A stretch of 64,000 nt of DNA from [Clostridium] asparagiforme DSM 15981 (GTDB lineage Bacteria > Bacillota > Clostridia > Lachnospirales > Lachnospiraceae): positions 6,014,001-6,078,000 of the forward strand of contig CP102272.1 of assembly GCA_025149125.1 (NCBI GenBank), given 5' to 3'. Below, piece by piece: positions 50,898 through 63,286 of this stretch; the stretch's first letter is position 1; every line of letters begins with the position of its first letter. The notes beneath the pieces were generated by a model that was not told where the DNA came from, searched no databases, and saw nothing but the letters and a program-made list of their open reading frames with translations. Both the position numbers and the translations under genes were made by a program.

Positions 50898-51776
50898 TTA
50901 CCCCTGAATTTCAAACTCCGGCTGACCTTCTGAACCGGGCGCAATCTCATATTTTTCGAAAACAATCACCGGGTGATCCGCAGCATTGATATAAAACCGG
51001 ACATGATCGGAAATGCCCGTAAATCCGCCCTGCTCAGGCGTCCAGAACGTTACGTCCGTCCGCTGCTTCATCTGTTCGCGTATACTCGTATTTACTATGT
51101 CGGCGTAATCATCCCCCAATAGATCCTTCAGCGTCACCAGACTTCCGCTCTTTAAATCAATGTTATAATACCTCGTCTCCCCATAAGCGGATGACCAGCT
51201 CTCGCTGCCGGACACCATCAGCGACAGGTAATTCTCAGTCTGAGACTTAATCTCATACCAGACGCGGATCTCAAGCTTATGAGCCGCCCACTCCTCCTGC
51301 GTACCGCCGGTATCCAGAAACGCCTGCCGGTATTCCATGGCCCGCTCCTTCGCCTCGCCGGCGTATTGCTCACAGAGCTGGTAAATCTGGCGGTTGACAG
51401 AGTCCGGCGCCTGACCTGTGGAGTCCGCAATCATCTCCACACTGGGAATTTCCACCGAGAGTTTTATATCATCTTCCTCCTGTTCGTAGGAGCGGAAGGT
51501 TAAGACCCTTGCAATCTCCCCGATCACCGGAATCGCGCTTACGCTCTTGGCAAACGCCGTGCTGGTATTTAACGCAGTGGTAAACACAACCACCGCAGCC
51601 GCGGCTGCCATCATCCCTTTTTTCAAACCGTTTTTACGATTCAGCGCGGCTGCCCTGCGCTCATCCGCCCGCTTTTTCTCAGACTGTTCAATCGCTTCCT
51701 GCACGCGCGCGGAAAGCTCCTCCGGAATCGGGATCTCATCATAGCGTTTCTTGCTGTCGTTCAACTGACTCATCAC
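50898..51776 (-). CDS. rsiV: RsiV-like anti-sigma factor (DUF3298)
   Basis: 292 residues. The cytoplasmic N-terminus (about 1-52) binds sigma factor. A membrane/signal segment (about 53-72) follows, ending TSTAFAKS, a signal-peptidase site as in Bacillus RsiV. The extracellular DUF3298 domain has VWYEIKSQTENYLSLMVSG and FYINAADHPVIVFEKYEIAP. RsiV binds lysozyme, which exposes it to cleavage and releases sigma-V. The gene overlaps the sigma-factor gene by 4 bp. OatA, the usual target next door, is absent. Confidence 0.85.
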   Translation of the reverse strand: MMSQLNDSKKRYDEIPIPEELSARVQEAIEQSEKKRADERRAAALNRKNGLKKGMMAAAAAVVVFTTALNTSTAFAKSVSAIPVIGEIARVLTFRSYEQEEDDIKLSVEIPSVEMIADSTGQAPDSVNRQIYQLCEQYAGEAKERAMEYRQAFLDTGGTQEEWAAHKLEIRVWYEIKSQTENYLSLMVSGSESWSSAYGETRYYNIDLKSGSLVTLKDLLGDDYADIVNTSIREQMKQRTDVTFWTPEQGGFTGISDHVRFYINAADHPVIVFEKYEIAPGSEGQPEFEIQG

Positions 51777-52261
51777 TCCACCTCCTGTACAATCTGCTTT
51801 AACAGCTTTAAGCCCCGGTACAGCTTTGCCTTTACCGTATTTAAGTTGAGTTCCATCACCTGGGAAATCTCCTTCAGCGACAATTCCTCATAGAATCGCA
51901 GTCTGATAATCTTTTGGACATCCTCCTCCAATCGGTCAATCTGCGCCTCCAGATCATCCTCCGCCTCATATCGTTTTTCATAATAAGGAATCTGTTCATC
52001 GTAATCTTCGCCGGACAAAACCTCCCGTTTCCGCCTGTTCAAAAAATGAACGCTTTCATTCACAAGGATGCGGTAAAACCAGGTCTTAACCGCCTCCTCG
52101 TTTCGCAGCGATTCATAATGATCCAGCGCTTTACACACTGAGTTCTGCACTACATCCAGCGCGTCGTCCTTATTTTTGACATAGCTGAACGCCAACCGGT
52201 AAAACTTTTCCTGGTTTTCAACAATATGGGTTACAATTTTATCGTACAGATCCTTTTTCAT
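51773..52261 (-). CDS. sigV: ECF sigma factor, SigV-like
   Basis: 162 residues. Region 2 contains FYRLAFSYVKNKDDALDVVQNS and VKTWFYRILVNESVHFL; region 4 contains RFYEELSLKEISQVMELNLN and TVKAKLYRGL. It directs RNA polymerase to envelope-stress promoters. Pairing with an RsiV-like protein suggests lysozyme response. The stop codon overlaps the anti-sigma start by 4 bp. A sigma-A-like TTGCAA-17-TAATCT sits upstream near 52340, while an ECF-type autoregulatory site was not confidently seen. Confidence 0.88.
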   Translation of the reverse strand: MKKDLYDKIVTHIVENQEKFYRLAFSYVKNKDDALDVVQNSVCKALDHYESLRNEEAVKTWFYRILVNESVHFLNRRKREVLSGEDYDEQIPYYEKRYEAEDDLEAQIDRLEEDVQKIIRLRFYEELSLKEISQVMELNLNTVKAKLYRGLKLLKQIVQEVE

Positions 52262-52424
52262 CAGGCGCCCTTCCCTCTCTGTTTTCCAGTAGGATTTTTA
52301 TCTTCTGATCTATAGATTATTTCATATGGCCAAAAGTTGCAAATTCCATTATTTATCATCCCCATTTTCCCAAACATGTACAATCGCCCGCCGGCTGGGC
52401 CAGCGGCCCATTGCATTCAAAAAA

Positions 52425-52452
52425 CGCCCGGCGGAATCTCTTCCGCCAGGCG
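52425..52452. terminator. Terminator downstream of the NifX-like gene
   Basis: A 12-bp stem with one mismatch (cgcccggcggaa / ttccgccaggcg) and a 4-nt loop, followed by T-rich sequence on the minus strand. Confidence 0.8.
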
Positions 52453-52462
52453 CTGTACCGTT

Positions 52463-52858
52463 TTACATATGTCCGCCGCAGGTATGGCCGTTTCCATGAC
52501 AGCTGTGGTGCTCGCCGCCCTCGTGGTGATGGTTGCACATGGTGTCCGGATTGTAGTCCAGGCAGCCCTTCAGCAGCGCCTCCACCGCCGCGTCCGCATC
52601 TCCGGTCACGCCGGGGTAAAGCTCGATCCCCGCCTGAGCCAGAGCCATTCTGGCGCCGCCGCCGATTCCGCCGCAGATCAGCGTATCCACGCCGTGCCTT
52701 CTCAGAAATCCCGCCAGCGCTTCATGGCCGTCGCCGCCTGTGCCCACCACCTCGGACGAAACCACTGCATTGTCCGCTATCTCGTAGATCTTGAAAGCCT
52801 CACAGTGCCCAAAGTGCTGGAATACCTCTTGATTCTCATATGTTACCGCAATTTTCAT
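52463..52858 (-). CDS. NifX/NifB-associated iron-molybdenum cofactor-like protein
   Basis: 131 residues from ATG 52858 with AGGAGG 8 nt upstream; a much longer frame upstream is out of phase with the DUF134 gene and not coding. The fold matches the dinitrogenase Fe-Mo-cofactor biosynthesis family: MKIAVTYENQEVFQHFGHCE, DTLICGGIGGGARMAL and AALAQAGIELYPGV-like sequence. The C-terminus has a His/Cys-rich tail (NHHHEGGEHHSCHGNGHTCG). Stand-alone members are often in non-nitrogen-fixing anaerobes and probably carry Fe-S or metal clusters. It overlaps the DUF134 gene by 23 bp. Confidence 0.86.
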   Translation of the reverse strand: MKIAVTYENQEVFQHFGHCEAFKIYEIADNAVVSSEVVGTGGDGHEALAGFLRRHGVDTLICGGIGGGARMALAQAGIELYPGVTGDADAAVEALLKGCLDYNPDTMCNHHHEGGEHHSCHGNGHTCGGHM

Positions 52859-53231
52859 TCTGACATCCTCCTGATTTGTTTTCACAGCGGCGGGCGTGGC
52901 ATTGGCGTTTTCCGCAGTTCCGGCCGCAGCACTGGGCTGCGCCCGGGCAGATCTGATAGTTTCCTCCCCGGATCTCCAATCCCCTTCCGTTGACAATACA
53001 GTCGGCGATCTTCCTGCGCGCTGTATTGTAGACCGCCTGAACCGTGGTCCTGGCAACCCCCATCTGCTTGGCGCACTCCTCCTGGGTGCATTCCAGCAGA
53101 TCGATCAGCCGGATTGTCTCATATTCCTCCAGCGTCAGCTCCACCTTGCCGTCTGTCTCCTGATCCAGAGGACCGAAAACCTCCACGGATGGCATCGCAC
53201 AGACTCGTTTTGCTTTACAGGGACGCGCCAT
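52836..53231 (-). CDS. DUF134 family DNA-binding protein
   Basis: 131 residues from ATG 53231. The N-terminal DUF134 motif is MARPCKAKRVCAMPSVEVFGP. A sigma-70-region-4-like helix-turn-helix follows (EYETIRLIDLLECTQEECAKQM then GVARTTVQAVYN). The C-terminus is Cys-rich: CPGAAQCCGRNCGKRQC and further Cys, which may bind metal or an Fe-S cluster. It is usually paired with NifX-like or Mrp proteins. A consensus promoter embedded in a 19-bp dyad lies upstream, pointing to autoregulation. The biological signal is unknown. Confidence 0.85.
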   Translation of the reverse strand: MARPCKAKRVCAMPSVEVFGPLDQETDGKVELTLEEYETIRLIDLLECTQEECAKQMGVARTTVQAVYNTARRKIADCIVNGRGLEIRGGNYQICPGAAQCCGRNCGKRQCHARRCENKSGGCQNENCGNI

Positions 53232-53254
53232 GTTCATTCTCCTCGCAGCTGTTT

Positions 53255-53299
53255 TTGACTTATGTCATAAATTATAGCCGAATTAATGACATATGTCAA
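53255..53299 (-). promoter_or_regulatory. Consensus promoter inside a large operator dyad, DUF134 operon
   Basis: Minus-strand TTGACA (53299-53294), 17-bp spacer, TATAAT (53276-53271), a perfect consensus. Two 19-bp arms (53255-53273 and 53281-53299), each with a gacatatgtc-like core, are inverted repeats differing at 2 positions. Confidence 0.82.
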
Positions 53300-53306
53300 T
53301 ATCAAA

Positions 53307-56300
53307 TCAAAATTTCAATCCGGACGCCGTTTCAGAACCGGTCTCCCCGGCGGATTCCGCCACAGGTTCCCGACCGGCTCCATCCGCCGCCTGGCACCGC
53401 GCCCGCTCCTTAATCAAAAATACGCTGAGCAGCTTTGCCACAAAGGCCAGCATGTGAATCTGCTCCTCCGTCCAGATCCGGTGCATGGCGCAATCCTCAA
53501 ACACGATGGCTCCCCGGTAAATTCCCCGGTCGGATATCTCACACTGAAGCATGGACTTTGTCCCCCGCCGCTCAAAATGCCGGCGTATGGATTCCTTCAG
53601 ACCGGAAATATCCGGGCAATGCCAGACTCCGCCGGCATCGAACTGCGCGTGTACCTCCCGGATCAGCCGTCCGTCGCTTTTTTTCTGCCCCCGGCCGTTC
53701 CCGGACTCCACGCCCTCATTGCACCATTCGAATGCGTTGCTGATTAGACCGCCATCCGGCGACACCTCATAGATGGAGGCGCGGCTGACCGCGAACTGGC
53801 GTCCCAGCATATCCAATATATGTTCCACCGCCTTTTGGATGTCATCCGCGTCGCAGAGCAGACGGAACACCTGCTCCATCACATCACCGGTGACAATATC
53901 CGTGGTCTCCCTGGGGTCGATGGTGGTATTGGCCGTCCTGTAGCCCCCGTTCCCGTCAAACAAGCGGCTCATCTGTTCCTGATCATACAGTGCGAACCGG
54001 TCCTTGCCCTTTGCCTTAGAGTAGTACAGCGCCATGTCCCCCCGCTGGAACAATTCGTCGAATGTGGTTCCATTTTCGGGACAGCGGGCGATGCCGATGC
54101 TGCAGGAAACTTTGCACTGTATCACATTTTGCCGGAAAAGCCCGCCGACCCCGTCCCGGATCGTCATCGCCCGTCTCTCGGCAGCCGCGGGATCCGGCAT
54201 GCCCCGCACAAACACCAGAAACTCGTCCCCGCCGATCCGGGCGATCAGGTCCTGGCCCCGGAACACTTCCCGCAGCTTCGCGGAAATGGCCTGCAGCACC
54301 GTGTCGCCGAACATGTGCCCGTGGCCGTCGTTGATCTGCTTAAAATTGTCCACGTCAATGATATATATCACCGCGGACTCATCCTTCGGCCGTCTCTGAA
54401 GATAATCCTCCATCTTCCGGCGGACTGCGCTCTTGTTATACAGACCGGTCAGCTCGTCGCGGTCCGCCTTGTCAATCAGCGCCTGGGCCGCCCGCTTCTC
54501 CTCGTCGATGTCCGTCATCACGCCCACCACTTTGTAAGTATTTCCCATATCGTCGAACTGGGTCGAGGTGCGGATCTTGCACCAGCGGTAACGGCCCTTT
54601 GCGTCCGCCAGACGGAACTGCGCTTCCCCGTACGCCTGCCCGGCCCTAATCCGCTTCACCAGCCGATCGATCATGGGCATATCTTCCGGGTGTATGTGGG
54701 ACACCTGCACCATACGCTTGCTGGCCTGCTCCATGATGGGTACATAGCCAAACTTTTCCACCCAGTTGGGCGAGTAGGAGAGCTGATCCTTTCCGATATC
54801 CCACTCGAAAATCACATCGTTGGTCTGGTCCATAATGATCTTGTGGCGCTCCAGCGTCAGCCGCAGCTCATCCTGAGCCTTCTTCGACCTGGTAATATCG
54901 ATCAAAATGCTGAACAGGGACTCCTTTCCGTCCTCGCCCACCGTCAGCTGGCTCTTATCAAGCACCCACACAATCCGCTCGTCCCGGGCCACCACCCGGT
55001 ATTCCAGCTCCACCGTGCTGCCGGACTGCAGCTGTTCTTTCGTCTGGCGCAGCACCTCCTCGCGGTCGGCGGGATAAATGAGATTGAGGTAACGGTTCTG
55101 GAACTTGCTTCGCAGCTCCTGGTCCCCATATCCCAGCATCTGCATAAATCCCTCGTTTACCTGCACCAGGGTGAACCAGCGGTCGTTGAGACACTGCTGG
55201 ATCCCTCCCACCAGGTTGTGCAGCAGACCGGTCCCGGCCGGCTCCATCACCTTGAGCGGGGCCGCGCTCTCCGTCTCCGGCTGCCAGATCACCAGCGCGC
55301 TGCGCTGATGCGGCTGTCCGCAATCGATCCGAAGCAGCGTAATCTGGCACCAGCGGTATTTCTCCCTCAGAGGGTTAAACACGCGGAAGCGGTAGCTGCG
55401 GCGTGTGAGTCCGTTTTCGAAAAATGCTTCCATATACCGACCGGAAAGCTTTTTCACCAGCCCCCGGTCCTCCGGGTGAACCAGCGCATCCGCAAAATTC
55501 GCCACCGACTCCGCAAAACTGCTTCCGGAGCGCAACAGCTCAAAGGCGCTGTCCGGCATATAGACCACATGGTAGACTCCGTTGGTCATATCCACCTCCA
55601 TGACCGTGGAATCCGTATATTTTAACAGGGAAAAATACTTCATCTGCCCCATCTGAAGCGTATCCAGCGGGTCCTGCTCCCTGTGGTATCCCGCTCTCGT
55701 GGGACTGATACAGTCCTTCCTGGCCGAAGCTCCGTCCGCGTACTCCTGGGACAGACGCTTAAACGGCTCCTGCACATTTTTCAGGCACTCCAGAAGTTTG
55801 GGGGAAAATGCCCCGCACTCCCCGTTTAAAATCATATTGACGGCCTGGCCGGCCGGCAGGGCCTTCCGGTAAACCCGATCGGTAGTCAGGGCGTCATAGC
55901 AGTCGGCGATCCCCACCACCTGGGCGCAGACCGGGATGCTGTCCCCCTTAAGCCCGTCGGGGTAGCCGGAACCATCCCACCGCTCGTGGTGATAACGGCA
56001 AATGTTGTAGGCGTACTGCAAATACTCCTGATCGCTCATCCGGTCCAGGCCCGCCAGAATCTCACAGCCCTTCACCGAATGGGTCTTCATGATCTCAAAT
56101 TCCTCCGGCGTCAATCGTCCCGGTTTGTTGAGAATCGAGTCCGGAATCGCGATTTTACCGATGTCGTGCATAGACGACGCGCTGGCGATCATGTCAATGT
56201 TTTGCTCATTCAGGCCATACTCTGCATAGCAGCGCGACACGTCCTCCAGCAGCACCTTGGCAAACATGCGGATCCGCTGGATATGCTGCCCGGTCTCCAC

Positions 56301-56783
56301 GCTCCGGTACTCGATAATGGAGGACAGGGCGTCGATCATCACGGCGTTGGATTCCCGCAGCCTGGCCGCTTGTTCGGCGATCAGCTCCTCCTGGTTCAGC
56401 CGGTGCAGGTTCAGCTCGATAATGTTCTGGATCCGCCGTTTGACCACATGGGGCTCAAAGGGCTTTTTCACGATATCGGAGGCCCCCAGGTCAAAGGCCC
56501 TGACCTCGTGTTCCACCGAATCCTCCGCCGTGATCACCACCACCGGAACATCTGTGAATTCCCCCCGTTCCCGCATCTCCTCCATCACCTGATACCCGTT
56601 CATAACCGGCATCATCAGGTCCAGCAGCAGAGCGGCAATCTGGCCGTGGTACGCCTCCAGCAACAGCAGCGCCTGCTCCCCGTTCTCCGCCTCCAGCAAA
56701 TTGTACTGCGTCTCGAACACCCCGTGCAAAATCGCCCGGTTGACCTCCATATCATCCACAATCAGGATCGTATCCCGCTTCAT
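53307..56783 (-). CDS. Cyclic-di-GMP protein: REC, HD-GYP, PAS, GGDEF and GAF domains
   Basis: About 1158 residues. In order: receiver domain (6-125, phospho-acceptor Asp near 56 in LLLDLMMPVMNG), HD-GYP phosphodiesterase (about 145-345, with HDIGK at 207-211 and DGSGYP near 271-276), PAS-like region (375-500), two PAS domains (about 525-635 and 645-765), GGDEF diguanylate cyclase (about 770-935, intact GGDEF at 852-856 with the product-inhibition RxxD at 843-846), then a GAF-like domain (about 985-1135). Both c-di-GMP synthesis and breakdown motifs look intact. No kinase gene adjoins it. ATG 56783 or 56786 may start it. Confidence 0.94.
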   Translation of the reverse strand: MKRDTILIVDDMEVNRAILHGVFETQYNLLEAENGEQALLLLEAYHGQIAALLLDLMMPVMNGYQVMEEMRERGEFTDVPVVVITAEDSVEHEVRAFDLGASDIVKKPFEPHVVKRRIQNIIELNLHRLNQEELIAEQAARLRESNAVMIDALSSIIEYRSVETGQHIQRIRMFAKVLLEDVSRCYAEYGLNEQNIDMIASASSMHDIGKIAIPDSILNKPGRLTPEEFEIMKTHSVKGCEILAGLDRMSDQEYLQYAYNICRYHHERWDGSGYPDGLKGDSIPVCAQVVGIADCYDALTTDRVYRKALPAGQAVNMILNGECGAFSPKLLECLKNVQEPFKRLSQEYADGASARKDCISPTRAGYHREQDPLDTLQMGQMKYFSLLKYTDSTVMEVDMTNGVYHVVYMPDSAFELLRSGSSFAESVANFADALVHPEDRGLVKKLSGRYMEAFFENGLTRRSYRFRVFNPLREKYRWCQITLLRIDCGQPHQRSALVIWQPETESAAPLKVMEPAGTGLLHNLVGGIQQCLNDRWFTLVQVNEGFMQMLGYGDQELRSKFQNRYLNLIYPADREEVLRQTKEQLQSGSTVELEYRVVARDERIVWVLDKSQLTVGEDGKESLFSILIDITRSKKAQDELRLTLERHKIIMDQTNDVIFEWDIGKDQLSYSPNWVEKFGYVPIMEQASKRMVQVSHIHPEDMPMIDRLVKRIRAGQAYGEAQFRLADAKGRYRWCKIRTSTQFDDMGNTYKVVGVMTDIDEEKRAAQALIDKADRDELTGLYNKSAVRRKMEDYLQRRPKDESAVIYIIDVDNFKQINDGHGHMFGDTVLQAISAKLREVFRGQDLIARIGGDEFLVFVRGMPDPAAAERRAMTIRDGVGGLFRQNVIQCKVSCSIGIARCPENGTTFDELFQRGDMALYYSKAKGKDRFALYDQEQMSRLFDGNGGYRTANTTIDPRETTDIVTGDVMEQVFRLLCDADDIQKAVEHILDMLGRQFAVSRASIYEVSPDGGLISNAFEWCNEGVESGNGRGQKKSDGRLIREVHAQFDAGGVWHCPDISGLKESIRRHFERRGTKSMLQCEISDRGIYRGAIVFEDCAMHRIWTEEQIHMLAFVAKLLSVFLIKERARCQAADGAGREPVAESAGETGSETASGLKF

Positions 56784-56870
56784 CATATCTTATCTCCAGC
56801 CGCTGTTAACTTGTTCCGCAAATACCCTATCTACAATCTATCATACTCCAATATATAGAGTTAAACAACA

Positions 56871-57180
56871 TCAAAAAGCAACAGGTCTCCCCGTTGCCTT
56901 GAGAAACAGCGTTAAAATCCGCCGCACAATGCGCAGGCCCATCACATGGATGTCTCCATTTGGCTGCACGTCCTCGTTGATATACCGGAGAACCGCAGGT
57001 GAGATGCACGCTGCCCCCGGAAGCCAGCTGCCCGATGGCCTCCGGCACGCCTCTCATTCTTCGGTAGTACCGGTAGCCGGAAATCAGCAACACCGTCACA
57101 GCTCCCAGGATTGTAAACGCACGGGGATATCCTACCACCAGAAGTCCTTTGTCGCCGCCCCACACCGATACCGGATAGTC
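56871..57180 (-). pseudogene. Possible frameshifted membrane-protein remnant
   Basis: One frame reads GGDKGLLVVGYPRAFTILGA then VTVLLISGYRYYRRMRG, a membrane helix with a basic end. A second frame downstream reads SPAVLRYINEDVQPNGDIHV and ends with a TGA at 56873-56871. They look like two halves of one coding sequence broken by a frameshift near 57015. No start or family is recognised; it may also be chance. Confidence 0.3.
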
Positions 57181-57192
57181 CTGATACAACAA

Positions 57193-57222
57193 AAAATCCC
57201 GGGAACAATGTTCCGGGATTTT
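57193..57222 (-). terminator. Terminator of the rRNA-tRNA transcript
   Basis: Stem aaaatcccgg-g-aaca / tgttccgggatttt with one bulged base and T-rich end, just after tRNA-Cys. Confidence 0.85.
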
Positions 57223-57226
57223 GTAG

Positions 57227-57297
57227 AGGCGACAACCGGATTTGAACCGGTGATAAGGGTGTTGCAGACCCGCGCCTTACCTCTTGGCTATGTCGCC
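57227..57297 (-). tRNA. tRNA-Cys (GCA)
   Basis: 71-nt cloverleaf, acceptor GGCGACA/TGTCGCC, anticodon loop CTGCAAC with GCA, T-arm CCGGTTCAAATCCGG. It is the last tRNA of the rrn operon tail. Confidence 0.94.
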
Positions 57298-57309
57298 ATA
57301 TATGCTTGA

Positions 57310-57381
57310 TGACCCCAACGAGATTCGAACTCGTGTTACCGCCGTGAAAGGGCGATGTCTTAACCGCTTGACCATGGGGCC
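57310..57381 (-). tRNA. tRNA-Glu (TTC)
   Basis: 72-nt cloverleaf, acceptor GGCCCCA/TGGGGTC, anticodon loop CTTTCAC with TTC, T-arm ACGAG-TTCGAAT-CTCGT. Confidence 0.94.
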
Positions 57382-57414
57382 CGACTAGTGGTCACCATGG
57401 ACTCCACTAAAAAA

Positions 57415-57487
57415 CTCCCCGAGTAGGACTCGAACCTACGACAGCGCGGTTAACAGCCGCGTGCTCTACCGACTGAGCTATCGAGGA
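57415..57487 (-). tRNA. tRNA-Asn (GTT)
   Basis: 73-nt cloverleaf, acceptor TCCTCGA/TCGGGGA with one G-U, anticodon loop CTGTTAA with GTT, T-arm GTAGG-TTCGAGT-CCTAC. It follows the 23S gene by about 150 nt; no 5S gene lies in that gap. Confidence 0.95.
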
Positions 57488-57639
57488 ATAGTAAGTGCTT
57501 TCCGAGTCTTAATTATACCCTATAATCTAAGATTCTTCAAGTACCTTCTTTATTAGTATATGCAACTTTTGCTTTTATATGCAAAAAATACATACCCTCA
57601 AAACCACATATTGAATGATGTTTAAAACCTATACCGTTT

Positions 57640-60528
<2,889 letters not shown>

Positions 60529-60733
60529 AAAATGACTCGTCGGTGCGGGTTGCTCCGACTCATCGACAATCCATAGCGTTGGATCGTTTGGTCTTAGGTT
60601 TGTTACATTTGATACATCTTTCGATGTATCCCTCGGATGTCTTGATTATTCTATAGAATATTCAATTCATTTTCATTCAATATGCGGTTTTCAAGGTACA
60701 TATTTTTGAAATCATTTGTTAGATGATTTCGAA

Positions 60734-60806
60734 TGGAGACGGAGAGCTTCGAACTCCTAACCCCTTGCCTGTAAAGCAAGCGCCCGACCAACCGAGCAAT
60801 ATCTCA
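60734..60806 (-). pseudogene. Decayed tRNA-Ala with a TAC anticodon
   Basis: A 73-nt tRNA-like fold in the usual tRNA-Ala position of the rrn spacer. The D-arm, anticodon stem (CTTGC/GCAAG) and TTCGAAG T-loop are recognisable, and the body resembles tRNA-Ala. The acceptor stem (TGAGATA/CGTCTCC) has two mismatches and the T-stem one. The anticodon loop is TTTACAG, where tRNA-Ala has TTTGCAA. It is probably not functional. Confidence 0.7.
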
Positions 60807-60895
60807 CAATCGTGAAACATGGGTTTTCCCTCTTTCGAGGCGATCTCTATGTATTTTCTATATCCACTCACCCAAGTATACGAACGTCTGGGCAG

Positions 60896-60969
<74 letters not shown>

Positions 60970-60978
60970 TTAATAAAT

Positions 60979-61093
60979 CCGGCAGCCACCTGCTCTCCCA
61001 TGCCGTCACCAGCATAGTACCATCGGCCGCTTGAGTCTTAACCATCGTGTTCGGGATGGGAACGGGTGTTTCCCCCAAGCGCATCGCCACCGG
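60979..61093 (-). rRNA. 5S ribosomal RNA between 16S and 23S
   Basis: About 115 nt with terminal helix ccggtggcg.../...gctgccgg and the conserved CCCGTTCCCATCCCGAACAC loop on the minus strand. Its position, between 16S and tRNA-Ile rather than after 23S, is unusual. No other 5S is in the window. Confidence 0.93.
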
Positions 61094-61152
61094 AAATTTC
61101 TTACCTTGGCAAATCCAAGATTCAACAGTATATAAAACCCTTACTTCTTCTT

Positions 61153-62690
<1,538 letters not shown>

Positions 62691-62886
62691 AGTTGATTCC
62701 AGGTTTCAGACTACTTAGCTTGGCTAGTTATCTTTAACCTTCATTACTTGGTTTTGTTCTGAATTTTCTCAAATCCAAAGGTCTAAACCAGACCTTTTTC
62801 TTTAGAATTTTCAGGGTTTTACATACTGTTCAATCTTTGATTTTCAAGGTTCTTTGTTGTTGTTCTTCGTTAGCAGCAACTTTTAT

Positions 62887-62915
62887 ATCTTATCACACTC
62901 GCTAGCGTTTGTCAA
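62887..62915 (-). promoter_or_regulatory. rrn promoter, proximal
   Basis: Minus-strand TTGACA (62915-62910), 17-bp spacer, TAAGAT (62892-62887), preceded by gttg and followed by ataaaagttgctg. It lies about 200 bp before the 16S gene. Confidence 0.82.
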
Positions 62916-62972
62916 CAACTTTTTTAAAAACTTTTTTGTTTTTGTTGTTTTGGCTTCAACAGCAACTTTGAT

Positions 62973-63001
62973 ATCTTATCATATCCGGCTGTATCTGTCA
63001 A
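62973..63001 (-). promoter_or_regulatory. rrn promoter, middle
   Basis: Minus-strand TTGACA (63001-62996), 17-bp spacer, TAAGAT (62978-62973), in a context nearly copied from the proximal promoter (gttgttgaca ... caaagttgctg). Confidence 0.82.
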
Positions 63002-63080
63002 CAACTTTTTAACCTTTTTTTGAAGTTCTGTTTGATCTTCTTTTTTCGAGGTTATCCCCCTGCTTTCGCAGTGGAACTTT

Positions 63081-63109
63081 AATATAGCATCATATCGAAA
63101 ATATGTCAA
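63081..63109 (-). promoter_or_regulatory. rrn promoter, distal
   Basis: Minus-strand TTGACA (63109-63104), 17-bp spacer, TATATT (63086-63081). Together with the other two it gives three promoters within 225 bp; the 62691-62880 leader shows no gene. Confidence 0.72.
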
Positions 63110-63157
63110 GGGAATTTGTGCCATTTTTTTAAACAATTTTTTAATTTCCTGCCGAAA

Positions 63158-63200
63158 CACTAAATATGCTCGATTTTCTTGGTTTCTTCTATATTTAGTG
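63158..63200. terminator. Possible cvpA terminator
   Basis: Inverted repeat cactaaatat / atatttagtg with a 23-nt loop, downstream of the cvpA stop. AT-rich flanks; weaker than the other terminators here. Confidence 0.4.
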
Positions 63201-63286
63201 GTTGTAAAAAAATAATCCCGGCAACACTTTTTCGCGCGTCCACCGGGAAATTGAATTAATTGCATATATAGTATATGAAATTTCTG

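Noticed and set aside
52859..53056. N-terminal extension of the NifX-like protein
   Set aside because: It is the shifted reading of the DUF134 gene; the AGGAGG site and family N-terminus both point to 52858.
53820..55625. Plus-strand frame of about 600 codons opposite the c-di-GMP gene
   Set aside because: Same antisense bias and no motifs; the minus-strand gene has complete domain signatures.
57488..57639. A 5S gene in the usual place after 23S
   Set aside because: The gap is AT-rich and contains none of the conserved 5S loops.
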